DNA from: Congeria kusceri
Taxonomy: Eukaryota; Mollusca; Bivalvia; Myida; Dreissenidae
NCBI GenBank assembly: GCA_027627225.1
Contig: CM051034.1
Span: forward strand, 15,057,480 to 15,121,479
Reading direction: 5' to 3'
Length of the DNA: 64,000 nt
Shown: piece after piece, positions 58,891-64,000 of the stretch
Position numbering within the stretch: position 1 is the first letter of the stretch
How the letters are laid out: every line of letters begins with the position of its first letter
Translations under genes and position numbers: made by a program
Notes under the pieces: generated by a model
What the model saw: only the letters and a program-made list of their open reading frames with translations
Databases searched by the model: none
What the model was told of the DNA's origin: nothing

Positions 58891-59321
58891 GTTATGTGAA
58901 GTTAGAATAAGACATCAAACATAGAATAAACTGTTTTAATACACCCATGTTTTAGATGCAGTTAACCATTTGAAATTTGAAATTTTTTCAGAGTAATTAG
59001 TGCTATTGACACCTGCATATATAATTGCATCAGTTAAACTGATTTTACAGGAAAACCTGTATACTTTATGCATTTTCAAAATTTTCACACAAAAATAAAA
59101 CCGTGTCCATGCGTGCATGAACACAGTTTTTATATACTGGAAAAACGTTTAAAGACATTATCAGTTTTAACAATAGTTATGAACAAATGCAAATTTTACA
59201 AAGGTATCCACAGAATTATAGAACAGACGTACTTATACACCATGAAATGCGTTGTTTTATTTGAAAATATAAACAAGCATTTCTATTCTATGTTTGATAT
59301 CTTATTCTAACTTCACATAAT
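58891..59321. mobile_element. DNA transposon relic B, uninterrupted copy of the relic A family
   Basis: The ends GTTATGTGAAGTTAGAATAA then GACATCAAACATAGAATA and ATGTTTGATATCTTATTCTA then ACTTCACATAA are inverted repeats. Internal CCGTGTCCATGCGTGCATGA and AATTGCATCAGTTAAACTGA match the element at 45105-46271 in inverted orientation. About 431 bp, non-coding. Confidence 0.87.
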
Positions 59322-60494
59322 AGTATTTGTTAACAATACCAGTATAGCCAATGGTTGACTAAACGTTATAACATAACACGTGCAGAGTTTTTTATAGACA
59401 AAGAACAAACTTGTCTGTAATGTTCAACTACCAATAAACAACCAAACAACTACCAAAACTGTAAAATATAGTTCGCATTGTAATTGCAGCAAATGTTGTC
59501 AGGTCATGTTAGAATCTTAATAATTTCCTCATTATCGTTGTTTATCAGCTAATAAACAATGATTTGTCATTCCAAACTGTTGTTTATAATAAGCCAATAA
59601 ACAACTCTAGATCGAAAATTATTTCTTATTTTTTAAATGAATTGAAAACGAGACATATTTTAATAATTTGCAGACAGAATATAACATATTATTAACAAAA
59701 ACTAAAATAACACATACTATATAACAACAGGTATTTTAAACCAACAAAGGCTACATTATTATATTAATCTTAGATACCATGTTTGTGTCAACTAAGACTT
59801 TCGCTATTATTTCCTATATCTTAGTGGCATTTTTGGCAGCAAAACCTTCAGCTACTAATATTTTTTTTTAATAATATTTTTTTCTAATTGCCAACTCAAA
59901 AACTATACAAACTGACAATAATCTAAAAATATTGTGACAAACATGATGTAAATTTCTTCAACTTAATGGTAATTAAATGCAATTTGTTAATTAAATTAAT
60001 TAATTAATTAGTTAAATAAGTATATACAGCAAATTTGGGCAAAGAATAAATTAACTCAGGCAAATTAAAATTCATACGCATAATTATTTCCTAAATGTCA
60101 AACATTAACATTTAATGGCTTGATGATGAATTATTTTTCCACGAAATTTCCAAGATAAAACAGTTAACATTTTAAATAAAATCTTTATTATTCATTGCTC
60201 ATTAAAAACAATCAATTTCACATTAAAAAAGAATCGAATAATGAGTAATCGTGAAATAAACAAATTTGTAATAATATAAATGCATGAAACTTTGTACATA
60301 AGAAACAAAATGTTCTTCAAACAATATATTTGCTGTATTCTGTGTTCACCATTTGCACATAAACAAAACATAGGTACAAACAAAAACATTTCAAATTTTA
60401 AAGGTGTTCTATTTTTAAAACTAGATGCCTGTTGGCAACATGTCGAGCCCATTGTCAAGAAAGCATTTTCTATTGTAATTATTTTTTAATCACA
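59322..60494. other. Unassigned intergenic DNA
   Basis: AT-rich, with a TTAA/AATT run near 59990-60010. No gene was seen. Confidence 0.45.
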
Positions 60495-61180
60495 TTGGAA
60501 ACAAGCTGTATATTGCCCATATTTGACCTTTGACCATATTTGACCTCTAAGTGTGACCTTGACCTCTGAGTCAGGAGCATGTGTTTGCCCGCAACATGAT
60601 GTCGATATTTGGTAAATATTTGTGAAAACTTTTTAAAACTACAAAGCACAGATAAAGAACGTCTGGTCCGGACAAGCTGTATTTATAATACCCATATTTG
60701 ACCTTAGACCTCTAAGTGTGACCTTGACCTGTGAGCTAGGGACACAGGTCTTCATGTGAAAAGCCGTCTCCACATGGTAAATATTTGTGGCAAGTTATGT
60801 TAAAATTCCCTGATAAATGATGAAATAACGGTCTGGACAAGCTGTATTATGCGCATATTGACCTTTGACCTCCAAGTGTGACCTTGACCTTCGAGCTAGG
60901 GACACAGGTCTCTTGTGCATGACACGCCCTCTCCACATGGTGAACACTTTTGGTAAGTTATTTTAAAATTCCCTGAAGAATGAAGAAGTTACAGTCCGGA
61001 CAAGCTGTGTAATGCCCATATTTGACCTTTGACCCCTAAGTGTGACCTTGACCTTTGAGCTCAGGACACAAGTCTTGCATGCTACATGCATTCTCTACAT
61101 GGTGAACATTTGTGGCAAGTTATTTTTTAACTCCCAGCTGAATGATGAAGTTACAGTCTGGACAAGATCAGACGGAGGCA
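60495..61180. repeat. Tandem array, about 165-bp unit, four copies, rich in TGACCT motifs
   Basis: GGACAAGCTGTATTATGCCC starts units near 60501, 60672, 60836 and 61000, with a partial copy at about 61160. Each has a cluster such as ATTTGACCTTTGACC, CTCTAAGTGTGACCTTGACC and GGGACACAGGTCTT, then CTCCACATGGTGAACATTTG. Confidence 0.9.
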
Positions 61181-62029
61181 TGCACTCACGAACAGATGGA
61201 CGCACTCACAAACATACACCAAAGAGCCATTTTGACAACTAAGTCGAGCTAACCGCAAGCGGGATCTTTTTTATTTATAAAATTGCTGAAAATTTATAAA
61301 ATCGCTGAAATACAAGTTATCTAACATTTTCTCCTTGCACATATAGTATCCTGCAACTATCAAACTCTTGTACAATTTAAGTGATAAAATTGTACAATAG
61401 CAATTAAAATGTATCCAAAACAACAACACCAAACAAATAACCACACACATACAACATAAATAATCTGTAATGCTGTATTAACGTCTTATCTGAACAACAA
61501 CTGCAGATTATACTGCAACGAAACCATTTTATGTACTATTACTCCCTTCCCACGATATTTTTCACCCAAATAGAGCATTTTACACCATGTGGCAAATGGA
61601 GCTGTTTACGTTACTGTTAAGAGGGTACGACTACAAAGTAATAATAATTTAAGGCTATAATTGCAAATCATCGCTGTAGGCCGTCCAAAAATATAGCAGA
61701 AATGGTTTGAAAAACTCCAATGGCTTAGCAGATTTATCAATTACTTGGCATCATTAACTGCATTTCAAGTAGTTTCCATCCGCAAAACTGCGAGATAAAA
61801 GAAATCGTTGATCAGATCGTTTCTTTTGATATTTCTGTGATATTCTGCCAAATGGACATGGAAATTATATCAATTATAATCTCTTAGATTACGATAGCTT
61901 ATGGTAAGTGTCTGAATACATGAGCAGATGGTCTTTTCCAAACAGGGGAGGTAACCCCTGAGAATAATTTATATTCTACGATGTTTTGCTGCTGTCAGCT
62001 GTCAAACATGCCACCCGTATACATAAACA

Positions 62030-62345
62030 CAATCCGATCCTGATCTAAACTATGGTCAGTATAGATCTCAATCAAGTGTGATCAGCATCTTAACTGTATT
62101 GAGCATAGATCAATGCCAAATATTATCCTGATCAGGATAAAAATATAACATGTATAAATTAACAGTTTGATCAGTAACTAACCTATGATCATTGTAGATC
62201 AACCTTGTGTGATCAGGATTTAAACTACAGCCAATATCAGTATAGATCACTGCAGTTTAAAACAGGATCCAAACTATGGTCAGTCTAAGCAGGATCTAAA
62301 TAACAGTCAACACTGTATGATCATGATCTAAATTACAGCACAGGT
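62030..62345. repeat. Degenerate GATC-rich tandem repeat
   Basis: Variants of TGATCAGGATCTAAACTATG then GTCAGTATAGATC recur about every 60 bases with heavy divergence. Confidence 0.7.
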
Positions 62346-62798
62346 ATATCTATGAAGTCTAAGGGAAACAACTCTAAGTCAATATACTGAAACTACCTGG
62401 CAGAGTATTTTCCCATGAATTGCGCAAATTTTAACCTTCACTTTGAAAAGGAAGTTTTTATTAAAATAATATCTATTTATTGGAGTAGAAACTGTTTGCG
62501 TTAAGAAATATTTTTATAGTTTACTAGATATGCATTCTTAAGAATGATATATTTGCAGCATTTTTCCAAGTAATAAAGTTTTGTTGTTTGCCTGTAAATC
62601 AGGTGTACCTGTAAATCAAGAATCACTTTTAATGATGTAATACAAAATTTAGTTTTAGTATTTATCTAGTTTAGTCTTAAATCTCAAATTAAATGTTCTT
62701 TTTAAATGAAATATAATATTATGGTTTTGTTGATGTTTTTTTGAAACTGAGTCACTTAATTAGTAAGAAATGCTTTTTGAAGTATATAAATAAACATA

Positions 62799-62917
62799 TG
62801 AAGCATGTCGTGGGAAAACCGGCTTAATACATGTGCGTAAAGTGTGGAATGCACAGGCTAATCCGGTACGACACTTTACGCACATGCATTAAGCCCGGTT
62901 TTCCCACAACAAGTCTG
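62799..62917. mobile_element. Fold-back element copy 10, minimal 119-bp form
   Basis: It consists of almost nothing but its terminal inverted repeats: GTCGTGGGAAAACCGGCTTA then ATACATGTGCGTAAAGTGT on the left, and ACACTTTACGCACATGCATT then AAGCCCGGTTTTCCCACAAC on the right, joined by a residue of one internal palindrome (GGAATGCACAGGCTAATCCG). Confidence 0.9.
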
Positions 62918-63095
62918 ATATGATTAATATTATTTTTAGAAAATATTCATTGGCCAAGCATACATTGCTATGTTTTCATAAATGGAAGTACATATCGGTG
63001 ACAGATTTGTGTTACTTGGAAAGCAGGAAAGTAATGGAATAGTCTGCTCACAGTGGTATTGTCTATGATTTAATTTTGAGCTCGAAAATATCACT

Positions 63096-63136
63096 GTTAC
63101 CATGGTAACACAGCCTGCAATTGTCACCATGGCAAT
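63096..63136. promoter_or_regulatory. Pair of RFX X-box-like palindromes
   Basis: GTTACCATGGTAAC at 63096-63109 is a perfect 14-bp palindrome fitting GTNRCC-N2-RGYAAC. GTCACCATGGCAAT at 63123-63136 fits all but the last base. They are spaced 27 bp start to start. No neighbouring exon is visible in the last 900 bases. Confidence 0.5.
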
Positions 63137-63668
63137 GGGCTGTTTCAGTTTTTTGCTCCTGGGTAATGATGGTGCTGGATTCTATCAACGTCTCTTGCTA
63201 AGTAACGATAATTCAAACACCACCTTGGTCGGAAAAACACACGTGTTGTGTCTGTTGTTGATGCAACTTTAAGCACTGATACGGAAATAGTTAAATCAGT
63301 CAGCGAGTATAATTATTCTCTCGCATTAATGTTCAAGAAACAGTTTTATTACGTCATGCTGGATGATTTTTACCTGCCCCTCAGGTATTAAAACATGTTA
63401 ATGTTGACTCATAGGTTTTAACATATACATATACAATTCACAATGATGCACAACTTAATATTAGTCAAACAGAACACACAGTTTGATTTTGTTGTATGTA
63501 AAGTACTATTCTTGCTGATCTAACATGGCTGTGTTTCTATCTGATACCCTGGACTTCTTCGCTGTATTTGATCATAGGCCTTATTAATATTAATTATCAA
63601 CATATAGACAACATGTTGTTAAAGCTTCAATGCCATATTTTTTAAAGAGCTCCAATGTGGTTGAACAT

Positions 63669-63965
63669 TAGTGCCGCAACGATTCTTTCCATGCATCGAT
63701 AAATCAATTACAAATGACCAGATTCGATTTTCGAAACTTTAACCAACTAATTTTGATCATTAAATTTTCTTTCTTATTAATAGATTATTTTTGTTGTTGT
63801 CTATTTAATGTTGTTTATAGCACAGTCAACCAGTCATCCATATCAATGCCTTCATTATATGCAAAAAACAAGCCGGTGAAACCTTGGAAATAAGAATAGA
63901 ATTGAAATATTCAACTAAATGATATTAGAAATCGAAATTGAATTGAATCGAGCTGCAGCAAAATC
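63669..63965. mobile_element. hAT-like MITE near the right edge
   Basis: TAGTGCCGCAACGATTCTTT with CATCGATAAATCAATTAC on the left, and AAATTGAATTGAATCGAGCT then GCAGCAAAA on the right, resemble the inverted termini of hAT-type TAGTGCTGCAACGATTC elements. The right end is decayed. No coding frame. Confidence 0.6.
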
Positions 63966-64000
63966 ATTGCAGTTCTATTGAACATGGTTGAATATTAGCC

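Overview
This window is AT-rich, intron-rich animal DNA packed with repeats. I infer a bivalve mollusc, most likely a dreissenid mussel. The grounds are a ten-copy fold-back element with GTGGGAAAACCGG termini (remembered as abundant in Dreissena), bivalve-type elements bounded by AGCTCACCTGAGC-like or CAAGAGGGCC ends, a tRNA-headed SINE with a mollusc-type 3' domain, and the protein similarity of the two genes. The species call rests on memory, not on a search.

Two genes can be supported, and they converge. (1) On the + strand, 1720-4948 holds the last three coding exons of the pyridoxal-phosphate homeostasis protein PLPBP (PROSC/YggS family). Its 5' part lies left of the window. Its introns carry a Tigger/pogo-like MITE (2097-2767) and a 75-bp tandem duplication that copies the exon end and splice donor in frame. 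(2) On the - strand, 43482 down to 18610 holds a complete coding model of an NR1J / HR96-type nuclear receptor in four exons over about 25 kb: N-terminal domain (43482-43247), first zinc finger (30265-30037), second zinc finger (19909-19737) and hinge plus ligand-binding domain (19501-18610). All splice phases agree and the model predicts 509 aa, or 507 with an alternative donor. No other convincing protein gene was found.

Layout: 1-1700, tandem repeats upstream of the first visible PLPBP exon; 1720-4948, PLPBP; 5.0-9.4 kb, minisatellites and dispersed elements; 9.4-18.3 kb, mostly non-coding DNA with a few repeats; 18.3-43.5 kb, the NR1J transcription unit, whose introns hold many MITEs and minisatellites; 43.5-64 kb, NR1J 5' flank or intergenic DNA with a nested pair of DNA transposons, more fold-back elements, SINEs, a 50-bp satellite-like array, a repeat array rich in nuclear-receptor half-sites, and a pair of RFX X-box-like palindromes near the right edge.

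No prokaryotic system, CRISPR array or unmistakably new multi-gene system is present. The most interesting signals are the in-frame duplicated splice donor in PLPBP, the 6-nt tandem donor in the NR1J hinge, the small family of pre-miRNA-sized hairpins, the nested transposons, and the X-box and half-site motif clusters.
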